From contig JARGSG010000114.1 of assembly GCA_030374805.1 (NCBI GenBank), forward strand, positions 92,079 through 156,078: a stretch of 64,000 nucleotides of DNA, given 5' to 3'. The notes below the pieces were generated by a model. That model did not search any database. It was not told the DNA's origin and was given only the letters and a program-made list of their open reading frames with translations. The stretch comes from Gracilaria gracilis (taxonomy: Eukaryota > Rhodophyta > Florideophyceae > Gracilariales > Gracilariaceae). Within the stretch, counting starts at the first letter, position 1; each line of letters opens with the position of its first letter. This document shows, one piece after another, positions 1 to 11,523 of this stretch. A program made the position numbers and the translations under genes.

Positions 1-1300
1 TGCGGGGGGAGGCGGTGGGAATAGGCACCGCCCCTGCTTTTGAACGAGGTAACGAAGAACCGGTGCCGATAGACCCGCAAGTTGCGTCTATCCGCCAATT
101 CTTGTCCCCCGTAGGAGTTCCAGTCCCTGCGGAAATGACTGACATCGATGAGCTCCATGCACTTGCCTCAGAGAGGTTCAATTGATGTCTCCGCTGTGGA
201 GTGGAGTTTTTCTCCTGATTGCCGTAGCTGGGTTCCATACAATAAACAGTCATTTTTCTTCACTCATATTGATCCTTTTTTTTCTTTCTTCAGTTCCAGG
301 GTTAGTCTTCTGGTCCTATTTCAATCCGATAGTCTTTTTTATGTGTTCTTATCCGCTTTCGAGGTCACCATTATAGTGGTATTCATATTTATGATCTTCT
401 TCATCCTGCTTCTGTTCCCCTCCCAAGAGTCTTCTTCGTCTTTGGCCATCATATCTGTCTTTTCCGTTAAAAGTGTCTGGAGCTGCGCTATCATACCTGG
501 GACTCATCCAAATTGGGAGGTAACGGCATTCGGTTTCGGCGATAGTAGCGAACCAGAAACGATCTGGGTAGATTACGGACCGGTTCTTCGATATTCTCGC
601 TAAATGGAAACCGTACCAATGGATGCAATAGAGCCATACTACGGTTGGAGATATCCTGTGCGATACCACATGGTCTACAAGAACTCCGTAAAGTGAGCGG
701 TTTTGCTATCCGACGCCATTCTGTTGAATTGTTCTCCCTGTGACGAACGATAACTATCGCACGAGCGAGTGCAACCATGATTTTTTGACAGGATAAAGCA
801 GTGATTCACACTTCTGAGCGCTAGGTATACACAGTACGTGCAAGCATTTCCTAACGGTAGCCGTGTTCCTCTCCCTACCAAGATCTTAATATCTCCTACG
901 TGTGAACATTGACCAAAGCCCAGTGGGAGAAGATGCAAAGCGTTGCAAAGATCTCGCCCCGGGTACCGGCTTGAGTTCTGGGCCTCTTGTCTCGATGACG
1001 AGTTTGACCGAGCTCACTTCGAGAGATAACGTTGATTGTCTCTGTAGGTAGCAGCCGCTCAACCCGAAGAACCTCTTAAAGGCGGTTCGAGTAAACGATC
1101 TCACGTGCCGCATGACCCGAGGGGTTCCCCGTATCCGTATGCATGTCCCAACAATGCACGAGTGCAATCCAATCTGATTGGCCAGAGTTATTTCCACGTG
1201 TGATTGTACAAATTCTACTCATTGGGTAGCCAAAGCCGCATTTGTGCTCAGTGCCGTTCATCTGGATTGGCCGGCATTGCACACCAAAATATTAGAGAAG
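1..1300. other. Unassigned sequence at window start
   Basis: No recognisable gene was found. A frame open from base 3 to the TGA at 183-185 (+) gives about 60 residues of acidic, proline-containing sequence that could be the tail of a protein starting outside the window. It resembles nothing I know. The T-rich stretch around 200-480 produces hydrophobic-looking reading frames that are compositional. Minus-strand frames between 349 and 938 are open for about 100 codons each but carry no recognisable motif. Confidence 0.4.
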
Positions 1301-1328
1301 TTACCCTACGCTATGCGCCGTTGTCAAC

Positions 1329-1427
1329 AAAAAATCAACCGAAATTCGGTGACGCGCCGCGCGCAGTGGCACGGCGGCACTCTAAAAAATCAACCGAAAT
1401 TGCCCTGTTGCGCACGCGCAGTGGCAC
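1329..1427 (+). repeat. Two-copy direct repeat, 55-bp period
   Basis: Two units start at 1329 and 1384. Each begins with the same 18-base A-rich segment (AAAAAATCAACCGAAATT), and 14-15 bases further on carries a shared GCGCAGTGGCAC block (1361-1372 and 1416-1427). The sequence between the two blocks differs between units. It looks like an old local tandem duplication. Confidence 0.7.
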
Positions 1428-1610
1428 CTTTACTTGAGATCAGATGCCGCGGCGAGAGCGGGGTGCAAACTGTTCGCCTGAGCGACCATCCCTGTTGACA
1501 TGCTTCGGTCTCACGCAAGACGAGAGCGCAGCACACACGTAATATATGCCCATTGCGGGACCGGGCGCACAGCGCTGCGCCGGTTCCCTGTGTGAGCTAA
1601 ATAAATCGCA

Positions 1611-1696
1611 TGGCTGTTTTGCATGGCGCTCTGCAGCGACGGTCAACTCTTCGCTTGAACCTATTCTACACTTTCCAGTCCCGCTCCCTCCCAACA
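1611..1696 (+). repeat. 85-bp segment repeated at 7641-7728
   Basis: This stretch contains GCATGGCGCT, CGGTCAACT and ACCTATTCTACACTTTCC, with the same spacing and orientation as in 7641-7728. The two copies flank the copia element at 3.1-7.3 kb as a direct repeat. They could be the last alignable part of its LTR pair (inference). Sequence on either side does not align by eye, so an unrelated short repeat is also possible. Confidence 0.5.
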
Positions 1697-1739
1697 TGGT
1701 GGAATCGCCAGGGAAGCCGCTGCCCCAGGCCACCTCGTA

Positions 1740-3101
1740 ACCTTTTCCTTTGATCCCTCGCTTCTGCCGCAACATCTGGGCCGCCGCGCGTCATCTCTAC
1801 CTCCGTGTGCCGGCTCTGCCGCCACGCAACGTCTCTGCCATCGCCGCCTCTATCTTGCCACCGCGCGGCCGCCTCTGCGCCTCTACCATGACCGCGTTTC
1901 TGCCGCCACGCCTCTGCCGACGCGTGCTGTCTCTATTGCCGTCACAGTTCTGCCACAGCCTCGCCTCCGTGCTTCAACGCCACCCGTCTGCCACCTAGGC
2001 CTCACGCTCCGCCACCGTGCCTCATCGACCTACCACCGCAATTCCGTGCCCTGCTGCCGGCCCTCCTCTCCCTCCCGCTCCGCCGCTACTCTGCGTCTCG
2101 TCCGTTTCCCCGGCGGAGTATTCCCTGTACCGTTGCGGCTCCCAGCTGTGGTGACCTGGCATTGGTTTAGCCATTGTCTAGGTGACCCATACGCAATCGT
2201 ATCGCGTGTCTGGGTCCATCGACCAGTAAAAGGGCCGCAGTGCGCACATGTGGGTTGGTACCTACACTACCGTCGCTGTAATGAACACCGTATCTTCGAA
2301 CAACCTCTCGCTCAAAGTGTGGTTGGTTTCTATCCCGCTGTACTGCTTCCATTTGGACAGTTGGGCCAGCTGCTAGGGATATCAATGCTGGCGGTCTCTC
2401 ATCGTTCAGAAATCACGCCGCACTTAGCACAATTCTCACAACTGGGTTTGGCGACACATTTCCGTATTGTGAACATCCCTCGTTATCGGAGGCTTGATAT
2501 TTTTAGCTCGTCATACATCTTTCTCATTCTTAGCCTCAGCCGCCGATGGTCTTCATTTCTTCAACATCTCATGTGAAATGAGTGTTGCGCAGCAGCCTGC
2601 ACATTTTCTACGCAAAACCGGACTGCCACAAAATCTTTTCTCGCGCACACGTTCACGGCGGAACCGCGATTTTGGCGACGAAACTCGACGAACACGATAG
2701 GAAAATATCTCTTTTTTTTTGACGAACCGTTCTTTGCGAACACGGATTCTGGTCGATCTCTTTCACTAATTACTCTGTCCCATTTTCCCACTATCATTCA
2801 AGAAGTTAAATACCTACCCCTCCTCGGTTGTGGGAATATCTTTCATAGGTCGGTTCGTTGTTTTGCGGGGCTAGCTGCTTACTTGCGGGGAACCGTACTT
2901 TACCGGTCGCCTAGCTCCCCGGGCTGGGATAAGGTCACCTGAAGCATAACAACTTGAAGTTGAAGAAGAAGAAGAAGAAAAAGAAGGAGAAGAAACTTTC
3001 CTACATCTTAGGTCGCGATATTCTCTTTTTGTACCAGAAGGCTGATCACTGAAAATGTTTCTACCCTGTAGGTCGCGATATCCTTTTCTCGTTCACGAAG
3101 G
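1740..3101 (+). other. GC-rich stretch and leader-like sequence before copia gag
   Basis: Bases 1740-2110 are C-rich and full of CTCTGCC and GCCGCC words, giving compositional open frames. No protein motif is visible in 2046-2576, although one frame stays open for 176 codons. Bases 2940-2995 are a purine-rich GAAGAAGAAG tract. Given the copia gag beginning near 3102, this may be the element's untranslated leader (inference). I see no clear LTR boundary or primer binding site. Confidence 0.3.
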
Positions 3102-3120
3102 TTGATCATCTACTCTTCCC
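3001..3120 (+). repeat. 60-bp tandem duplication before gag
   Basis: The motif TAGGTCGCGATAT occurs at 3009 and 3069. Each is followed by a C/T-rich stretch and then GAAGG(C/T)TGATCA. The period is 60 bases. The duplicated block lies immediately upstream of the first copia gag codons. Confidence 0.6.
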
Positions 3121-4150
3121 CGTCTGCCAGAATGTTGGGTTCCAAAGATCTCTTTGAAAACCTACCGAAGTTAAAGGTACCTACTGTCTACATTCTCTGG
3201 CGTAGTCGTCTAATGGCTTATCTTTGCTGGGACGACCCTTTCCTATCTGGACTACATCCTCCCCCCGAAGGATTCAATCCTAACAATCGGGTGCACCAGG
3301 CTTGGTTTGAGAAATCAGTAAAAGCTACGAGCACGAGATCTTTCTGCCGCGGAGATTTATTCTTAACCCTCGTGCGGACGTTCGTCGATGATGACGAGAA
3401 GACGGCCAGAGACCTGTGAGAATAGTTGAAACCAACGTACAAAACTTCTAACAAAAAGACCATCCAAAACATCCACCATTGTCTAGACACTCTCATGTTC
3501 AAAGACGATGTAGATTGGAATGAACATGTTTCTACCATTCTGGCAATCGTTGGAGAACTGGTTACCTACGACGAAGAATTTTCCGAAAAATAAAGGGTAT
3601 GCTAGTTAATCCGAAGTTTTCGCAGCTTTTCCGACCCCCGAGCCATGATGTCCAACCCCACGAACGCCGGCTTCCTGAATCATCAAGGCCGTCGAGCCCG
3701 AAGTAGCCAGAAGGAAGAACCCAAAAACCCCATACGTCGTCTGAATCTAACTTTCTTCCATCTACACAACCTAAGGCTAACAAAGCCAAGAAATGCGGAC
3801 ATGAACGTCGGACACGGAAAGGCAACATCTTATCCAACCGTGAAGATGGGTAAAATAACTGTTACTGTTGTAAACGCCGCGGTCATTTTGCCAGAGACTG
3901 TTACGAACTTAAACCGGAAGAGGGCCAGAACACTAACAACAACTCTCGCAACGGTAATAGTCGTCAACAAAGTAGCCGCGGTGCGAACTGGTCACACTAC
4001 AACTCGCATCAAAACCAAGAAAGATCGTGCCAGTCAAGCTAGAACTCATGCTTTTCACCAACGGGGGAAGAAAGTGAGAACCGCACACCCAATCCTCGTT
4101 TTTATGTGGTGTGAAGGCGTGATGATACACCTTCTTCACCTGGTTTCAAC
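3102..4150 (+). pseudogene. Ty1/copia gag, decayed (element C-1)
   Basis: This encodes a copia-type Gag, the nucleocapsid protein of an LTR retrotransposon. The N-terminal segment (3102-3419) has the 'PKLKVPTVYILWRSRLMAYL' pattern of copia Gag, where a conserved Trp follows the opening motif. A later piece (about 3480-3600) resembles the UBN2-like Gag core. A clear CCHC zinc knuckle, C-x2-C-x4-H-x4-C, lies at 3860-3901 and is followed by an Asn/Arg/Gln-rich tail. The frame is broken by several shifts and by a TAA at 3851 just before the knuckle. Protease and integrase follow in the same orientation. Confidence 0.8.
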
Positions 4151-4156
4151 TGCAAT

Positions 4157-5290
4157 ATGGCTAAGTTTCAGAGCAAGATCGTTCTCTTTTCACAATCTAA
4201 GTTGGATTCGGCATCCCTTGAATCCGGGGATAAACACCATTTCTTTCTTTCACGTTATTCGTTCATCCGCTACGAGCGAATCGAGATCGAAACCGTTCAG
4301 GCTGCTTCAGGAACAGCTCGTCTCGTTGGCGAAGGTCACGTCTGGATACCTTTGAACCGTGGTACAGTCATCAAGGCTTACTACGCACCTGCATTTCAGT
4401 CGAACATCATTTTGGTTGGTGCTCTCAGTATTGAGTTCATGATGACGTTGACCTCAACCATTCGTCCATTTCATGGGTGTTTCAGTAAGGACCCCAAGCG
4501 AAACTTTGAAATCATTTGTGAAACTGAAATCAAAGAAGGCCTATTCCTCATGGACATCACTGATACCGACAAGCAAGTGATGGCCGTCAACGCGAGCAAC
4601 AACAAACAAGAGCTGGCTTCGGATTGGCATGGGCGAACTGGTGATTTGCATTCAAGTAGATACCAAAGTCTTGCCAAGTCGTTCGACTCAGTGCCTTACT
4701 CTCAACGCTTTATCTTTGATTCTTTGACGAGCGTTCCTTGCCTTACGGGCAAGAAGAAGCGGAATCCATTAGTCGCTCGACCGCGATCCGTTTCCACATC
4801 AAGTCCCTTGGAACTCATTCACGTGGACATATTTGGAAAGATTTGGCAATTTATCTCTGGCGCAATCCACGCTACGGCCATTGTAGATGGCTGCAAGTCC
4901 ACTTCGGACGTATTCTTTCTCAAGGACAAGACCGGTGAAAGTTTTTTAAAGCACCTGGATTGGTTCAAACGTCGATCGAAACTGGAGCTAAATTACTCCT
5001 CTCGCTTGAAAATTGTTCGCCTGGACGGGGCCAGCGAACACAAAAGCACCGAGCTAGACACCTTCCGCTTCGATCAATTCATTGTTCTGGACTTCTCGCC
5101 TGCTTACGTCTCTGAATCTAATGGCGCCGCGGGAAGACTTATCCAGGAACATTGGGCCAGGACTCGCGTGCTTCTTTTCGAAAGCAAATTGCGTACTGCC
5201 TTCTGGGCAGAGGCAATGAACCACGCTAACTGGCTGCGCAATCGAGCTACGACTTCACTAATACAAAAATGGATTCCAATTCTGGAATGA
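4157..5290 (+). pseudogene. Ty1/copia protease-integrase segment (element C-1)
   Basis: A 377-codon open frame carries a degenerate protease region (LDS...SG..HHF, first 40 residues), a GAG-pre-integrase module (WHGRTGDLH, then CLTGK) and a DDE integrase core. The first catalytic Asp is in HVDIFGKI and the second in VRLDGASEH. The third position, normally Glu in the NG-x-AER motif of the family, reads SNGAAGR: codon 5132-5134 is GGA (Gly). The protein therefore probably could not catalyse integration even though the frame is still open. It lies between gag and the RT segment in standard copia order. Confidence 0.85.
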
Positions 5291-5371
5291 GACCCATTAA
5301 CAACAATCGACTTCACAAGCATTCCGAACTTCGGTCAGCCGGTTTATACCTTCTTTTATCGGTCTAAGACC

Positions 5372-7277
5372 ATGGCATCAAAGAAGTCCCTCTTTCTTTC
5401 TGTCTTCGCACACTTCTTAGGTATTCAAAGCTACATCACACTCGCTCGTGTGTTTGTGTCGCAGAAAAACTCGGTCGTTACTTGCCGCATCCTGGATATA
5501 AAGGCTGTGAACTTTTCTCCTCTCCCAGACATATCTACTTCACTGGAAGGTATATCAAAACAAAAGCAAACGGAGGACACTGAACTGACTCACAATGAAA
5601 GCGATACTTTGGACTTGGAGGAACACTTAGTGCCAGCCTTCACCGCGATCACTCACAATTCCCTCGAACATGGATATCGAAGAGTTCTCTAGATGATCCT
5701 GCTTTTCCGAACAGTTTCAAACAAGCTTGCGAAGACCGGGAATGGGGCGAAGCAATATACCGTGAAATGAATGCGCTAGTGCACAGGAAACCTTGATAAC
5801 TGGTACCATGTAAAGCAGGAATAAAGCCCGTACCATATACTTGGGTTTCCAAGGAGAAGGTTCTCGATGGGATCGGTAAAAAGTTACTGAAGAAAGCACG
5901 CTGCTGTCTACTGAAAGACACGCAGACGCCCTTAGTCGACTTTGATCGTTTCAATACCTACGCTCCCATGGCAGTTCATGAAGCCCTGCGCATCCTCTTG
6001 TCATTCTCTGCAGCCAATAACCTTTTTCTGGAACGGGCGAACATTTCAAACGCCTACCTTCACGAGAAACTCGATGTTCCAATCATCATGGAACAACCAA
6101 CCTTCTCATCCGGAATTCCACAGAAACCTAGCTACGTTTGAAAACTCTTAAACTCAATATACGGTGCTGTGCAAGCAGGGCTTATATGAAGACCACTGTT
6201 CTCCGAAGAACTTCTCACGTGGAATTTTCTGACCTTATCACTGGATGTACGCGTATTCATGTACCGCGAAAATGAAGGTTTTCTGTTACTTGTGGTGATA
6301 GTCGACGATTGCGCGTTCGCCTCCAACGACGCAAGTCTTCTTCAAGACTTCAAGCGAAAACTCTCGGCAACGTTCGATGTTAAACTATATGGTATACTAA
6401 AGACCTTCATATGTTGGAGTATCGAACGATCGCCCGCTGGAATCAAGGTAAATCAATACGGATATGCAGTGAAACTACTCAAGAAGTTCAAAATACTTGG
6501 AGCGAACGCCGTTGGATCTCCTCTACCTACTTCCGCTGACCTACTCCCCACGAAAGAGTCGGAACTCCCCCTCTCTCCGCAAGAGCACGCCGAGTATAGG
6601 TCCGGAATTGAAGGACTTTTTTACATTAACATCTCTGGAAGACCGGACTTAATCTTTCCGGTATCGGCTCTCTCCAAGCACCTCCACAATTCCTGTGGTC
6701 GACAAATACCATTTCTTAATCGTCTTTTCCGATATCTATATTGCACACTTGACTATGGCCTACATTGGTCCTTCAGGTCGTTCACCCCCTTCGTGCGTAC
6801 GCTGACGGCGATTGGGGGGAATGTATGGAATCCAGGAAATCAACGAAAGGCTACGTTATCGTCTTCAATGCCACACCAATAATGTAGGAGGCGAAAAGGC
6901 AGATCGTTGTAGCTTTGTCGTCTGCAGAGGCGGAGTATATACTATTATCTACTGGCGCAAAAGACGTTACATGGATTCGGAAGTTAATATATGAATTCGC
7001 TCACCAGCGGCCTTGGAGCGAAGACTATTAGTGTAAATCTACCAAATTCAAGGTGGATAGCTCGGCTGCGCTTTCTTTGAACACCAACCCTCAGACCTCT
7101 GGTGGAACAAACATATTGATTTGAAGATGCATCTTGTCAGAGAAAAGCCCAGGAGCGGAATCCTTTGCTTCGACCACATCCCAGAGAGTCTTCATATTGC
7201 TGACATACTGACCAAGAGTGCTTCCCTCAATTATGTGAGGAAGATAGTCAGCTTGATCAACATTGACTCGCTCTAGT
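5372..7277 (+). pseudogene. Ty1/copia reverse transcriptase-RNase H (element C-1)
   Basis: Copia RT and RNase H are spread over several frames. The pieces are an integrase-RT linker (5372-5692), the RT opening with EDREWGEAIYREM and TWVSKEKV, the catalytic box LVVIVDDCAFASND near 6300 (family consensus YVDD), the SGRPDLIFPVSALSK region, and an RNase H end with LSSAEAEY near 6911-6940. The pol end motif ADILTKSASLNYV lies at about 7195-7240. Stops and frameshifts are frequent, so this is an old dead copy. It completes the PR-IN-RT-RH order that defines copia. Confidence 0.85.
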
Positions 7278-8204
7278 GTAAAATATTGGGACTCAGTGAC
7301 CAAACTAACTAATTCGTTTGTTATGTTTTACTGTGATGCTTTGCATCTTGTTTAGATTATTGATTTGTCTGTGATGAAGTTGTTTTGGTTCACCATCCTT
7401 CTTCTTTTCCCCGCGAAGGTACATGTATTATTCCCGCAGGGTTTTTGCATGTTACTTGGGTTTGAAGTGTACCGGTGTGAACAAGTATGATATTCCTACT
7501 TGTGTCTAGTGGAAGTACCTGTGTGTGACGTATGAATGTTTATTGATTATGTTCAGTATGTTAAATGTAAGCACTACGTCTTTGGTATCTGAAAGACGTT
7601 GCCAAAGATTAGACGAGTTCGAGAAGGATTTTTGCCTACATGACCGTTTGGCATGGCGCTGGGGCGGCCGACGGTCAACTATGCGCTTAGACCTATTCTA
7701 CACTTTCCAATCCGGCTCAATTCCAACAATCTGAGCATCTTCAGCCAAATTACACTTTCAAACTTGGATTGCATCGGCGTCTGCCTATCTAGTCAATTAG
7801 CGCTCACTTCACTGACGTAATCTGAAAATATACCATAGAGAAACGCCATTATGAACTGTAATCATCGCAACTGCGAACGCCCACACGTGTTGTGTACACT
7901 CTTTCCGTGGCCCAAGGCAGGTAAGTATGTGTCGCTGGCGCGATTGTTCGAATGCTGTAGTTAAAGCGAGGCCTGCGGGCGGATCCTTCTTGGATAGCCT
8001 GAAGGAATCCGCCTTGCGCGGCATTCCCATGATGGGTAAACCTGGATCTGTCGACAAGGCCTTCTCCTTACGAGGGCGATTGATTCACGAGGGGAACGGC
8101 TTAACTTCTCTAACAACATTTCCACTGCGTGGCACTTCCGATACACAACCCGAGACAGGAACATTCGTCGACGCCAAAGCCGCTTCATCGAGCGCGATCT
8201 ACTG
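7278..8204. other. Sequence 3' of copia C-1, no gene seen
   Basis: The first half is AT-rich and could contain the 3' LTR of the preceding copia element. It includes a purine-poor TTCTTCTTTTCCCC stretch and the 7641-7728 repeat. A frame open on + at 7927-8271 has no recognisable motif. No terminal TG...CA boundaries could be fixed. Confidence 0.3.
7641..7728 (+). repeat. Second copy of the 85-bp segment
   Basis: This is the partner of 1611-1696. The shared words are GCATGGCGCT, CGGTCAACT and ACCTATTCTACACTTTCC, in the same order. It lies about 360 bases after the end of copia pol, where a 3' LTR would be expected. Confidence 0.5.
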
Positions 8205-8240
8205 CCCCCCCCCCCCCACCCCCCCCCCACCCCCCCCCCC
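8205..8240 (+). repeat. Poly-C tract
   Basis: A 36-base run is pure C except for A at 8218 and 8229. It sits 4 bases before the terminal sequence of repeat C. A second C run is at 39257-39275. The length may be uncertain because of slippage in cloning or assembly. Confidence 0.9.
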
Positions 8241-8244
8241 TTGC

Positions 8245-9970
8245 GTCGGTGTTCTCGGAATGCTAGTTTAGTATGCTAGATTGCTAGTTGTGAAAATAAA
8301 AGCCCGAAAAAAACTAGCATTTTTGCAGTGTGCGCTAGTTCGCAATGCAAGAAAATATTTTTTTGGAAATTACGTTTCCGTGCAGTGCAGTTCAAACTTC
8401 ACCTACTAAAGTTGAAGGCAGTTTGCAATTCCTCTGCCACCGCTCGTAGATTTACATTCCCCACACTCGTAAAAAACACTCTAAAAAGTTACGAACCCAC
8501 CACTAGCGCTCCCTCATTCCAACCCTGCATTCAGATCCTGACTCTCGGTTTTTCTAACTTTCCAGCTAAAAAATCCAACGGAACCCTTTCTTCATTCTCT
8601 AGCACCCTTCTGGCCCCAAAGCGACTCCCAACCCCTCCCAGCCACTTCTTTTCCTGCTCCTACAGTACGCGTTATGCCATTTGCACAGCCGCTGCCGCAT
8701 TACTGAACCCAAGCAGTAGTGCTCCACCCGGAAGCGGCCTTGGAAAACAAACCTTTCCATATCCGTCCACCATCGCAACCTTCCTCTTCCGCCTCTTCTT
8801 GAGCCGCCGCTGTTCAACCTTTCAAACTTTGTCTTCCCTCGTGGTCCCCTCACACCAGCGTCCACCCCGAGACCCCGGTGACCCCGGGGACCCTTTTCGT
8901 CTCTCCTTTTCCCTCCCAACTTCTCCATCTCTCAACAGCTCTTTCAACTAGAAAAGCAACTTACACGCTTTCTCCACGTGCTCCATTTGCTCCAGCAGCT
9001 CCCCCACACGATTCCCCAGGCCCATATTCTCCCTCCCTAGCTTCACCATCTCACTCGCAACGAACAACACCATCCAACGCACACCCCACCAGTACCCGCT
9101 CCAACCAACTTCATTTTTTTCGGAATCCTTGAAATGAAATCGATTGGCATCCTTACCCCCGACACACTCCGCACCACCCCTCCCTTGCCACCCACGATCT
9201 CAGAAAACCAGTCGTATCTATTTTCTTTCAGATTACCTCCCAGGCTCCTCAAGCGCTCCTTCAACTGCGCCGCAAATCTCCTCTCCGGTTCTCCATCCCC
9301 TCCTCGGCAATCACCACCATCCCCTTCTCCTCCAAACTTTCTTCCTTCTCCCAGAAACAAAGTTTGTATGCACCCTCTTCCTTTCTCGACTCCGGCATAT
9401 CTGATACCTCCGTCTGGTGATGCAGAGCAATCAGTTTCTCGTCCTACACGTACCCATTATAAATCGGTGATATTGATAGCGTCCAGCGATAAGCGAGATA
9501 ACAGCACGAGATGTTCGCAACACCTTACTCGCTTATCGACAGTGTGCACAGCCGTGAAACTGTCGGTCATACACCCACTTGCGTGCCCACGACCATTTAT
9601 ATCCAATTCTTCACTAATCCGATCTCCCGCTAACTCATATTTTCTGAGAAGTTTCAAAATTCTTCCTCTTTCGTTCAGTACTATATCCGATTAGAGCCCA
9701 TGTTGCTCCAAAAATACTACAAATTCACTTTTTTTATCCTTTTTCTAACCTCATCTCTCCGCATAAACAAATCGTCAACATTATCTTCTGTGATGCCTTT
9801 ATGACCTTTTCTTCAGTTTTGCATTGATAAAACTCTTCTTGCGTTAAACGTTGAACAGAAATAGTCTGCGGTATCGGGCTCCATTCCTTTTGAGAGATTC
9901 ATAGGCATGCGTTTCATCTGTTACAGTGGAGTACTTCCTATATATGTGAGAATAGTGAAGTAGTCAATAC
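8245..9970 (+). mobile_element. Repeat C: decayed element with the A/B/C terminal motif
   Basis: It begins at 8245-8269 with the same terminal sequence as repeats A and B: GTCGGTG, two variable bases, then TCGGAATGCTAGTTT. The interior is C/T-rich and gives serine/proline-rich frames (8328-8951, 9134-9694) with no clear zinc finger, unlike A and B. Near 9877-9912 a frame reads SIPFERFIGM. This faintly resembles the FER motif of the C-terminal domain (DUF4218-like) of CACTA/Plavaka-type transposases, but the frame is closed a few codons upstream. The right end is not defined. Membership in one family with A and B rests on the terminus only. Confidence 0.35.
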
Positions 9971-9974
9971 AATG

Positions 9975-10640
9975 GTAGCGATTAAGAAAATTCGAGTTTC
10001 ATTTAGTAGAATTTAATATATAGGTAGGAGATTTTAATTGCAACCTATGGAGGTCTACGGCTGGGAATGCTTAATTTGTATTACTCAGCTGAGTAATACA
10101 ACTTAAGAATCTCTAGCAGTAGATATTCATAATTTGATCAGTATTCTTGTCAAGCTCAGCACCCATGTAGTACTTACGTTCTCCCACATCTTTGTATGAA
10201 CTATATGCACGTAGAGTGTGGCTTCACAAGAGATAATCATCGCGCGGGAAACAATTTATGCATTGAGTAGGGAGCATCACTGATGCTTGGTGCATCGATT
10301 TTACTGATACAAATGGCGATGCTGAACGAACAGAGAACCAAGATTATCTTTAATTAGCTCTCGATGTGTGAAATACGATTGGACACACCATATCCGGTGA
10401 ATTGACATTGCGCACAGTTTGCATTTTGAACCCCGGGTGGCGCATAAACACCACAGACCTGCGTAAGCTACTGAAGCATGTAGCACAGGGGGCTGTGAAA
10501 CAGACCCGAACGGGGGTTAGTTGTACATGTTGGCGATGTTGCTGGTAACGCGATACCAAGTAATAGTAGCACGGGGGCCTTATATGCAGAGTTCCAGACC
10601 AGACCGGGGCGGCAGGGCCGAAACAATGTTTAATTTTTTC
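9975..10640. other. AT-rich stretch, no gene seen
   Basis: Nothing recognisable on either strand. A frame open on - (10301-10559) has no motif. A short inverted repeat around GTATTACTCAGCTGAGTAATAC at 10078-10099 is a perfect 22-base palindrome. Confidence 0.4.
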
Positions 10641-10642
10641 AA

Positions 10643-10710
10643 CAGCGGACCGATGTGCAGTGGCGCTTCAGCGGTGCACCGATGAAGCGCCGCGACACCC
10701 GGGTCCGCTG
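10643..10710 (+). repeat. Palindromic hairpin unit 1
   Basis: This 68-base unit has outer arms CAGCGGAC and GTCCGCTG, inner arms GGCGCTTCA (10662-10670) and TGAAGCGCC (10683-10691), and a centre built on GGTGCACC. Its strand would fold into a long hairpin. It is the best-preserved member of the family found in the 11.5-12.06 kb cluster, and stands about 0.8 kb away from it. Confidence 0.85.
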
Positions 10711-11523
10711 TCCGGTGGGTGGTGTAGAACGCCGGTCCTGGATGCGTTTGGAGAGATTCAAAACCACCCTAACACACTAATTTAGGGTATCTCAAGAGTA
10801 TCCGCTGCATTGCTCACTACACACACGCGACAAATTCATGAGACCCCATATGTTTGATATTAGTCTCACAGTTTCCAAGAAGAAGGTTTTAACTTCATGT
10901 GAACCCATCCTGTAAGCGAATGACTTCTATGTTGTTTTCGTACGAGCGTTCGTTCGCTACAGTAGTCTCTAGAGGCGCGCGCGTCTTGTCTACGGTTGTG
11001 CAGCGATAGGTGTCGACCAGACGATATCCGTGGCAGAAAGTCGCCCGTGTAAAATTATTGTAGAACTGACGACACCGTATTAATATACATGTATATATAT
11101 TGTTTCTTGATTAATCAAAACAATAGAATTCTTGCTGGAAGATTAAGATTTCCATTCCCCTAAGAAAAAAGTCATATTACATTCTTCGGAACAGAGGACG
11201 TCTTGGCGATGGTCAGATTTGCCACGGCGCTCATAGTTGTATCGATGAACTGCCACTTTTCCCCGGTCTAGCGTCTACCGCGTTAACGCAGAAAAGCGGG
11301 TCACACACTGGCTTCTGGGGTCGACACACGCAGAAAACAGACGCACGCGAACTCCAACTTTATTCTTCACTGCGCGTGAACAGCGGAAGAAAGTGAAGTA
11401 ATACTTCGTCGGTGGCTCGTGCTGCGGCAAACAGGTATCACGGAAAGCGTGGAGACCCAGGGGGTACGGAACTAGGTAAATGTGGAGATAAACCCGAAAA
11501 TAAAAGTTATGACTGGTAGGAGA

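Noticed and set aside
148..603. Hydrophobic 151-codon frame resembling a membrane protein
   Set aside because: The hydrophobicity follows from T-rich DNA. No start context, homology or conserved pattern supports it, and another frame in the same stretch looks equally hydrophobic.
1740..2110. GC-rich stretch as a CpG-island promoter
   Set aside because: It is mainly repeated C-rich words, with no gene start beside it other than a dead copia gag about 1 kb away.
7961..8230. Glycine-rich minus-strand frame ending in the poly-C region
   Set aside because: The glycine run is a translation of the C tract; the remainder has no recognisable motif.
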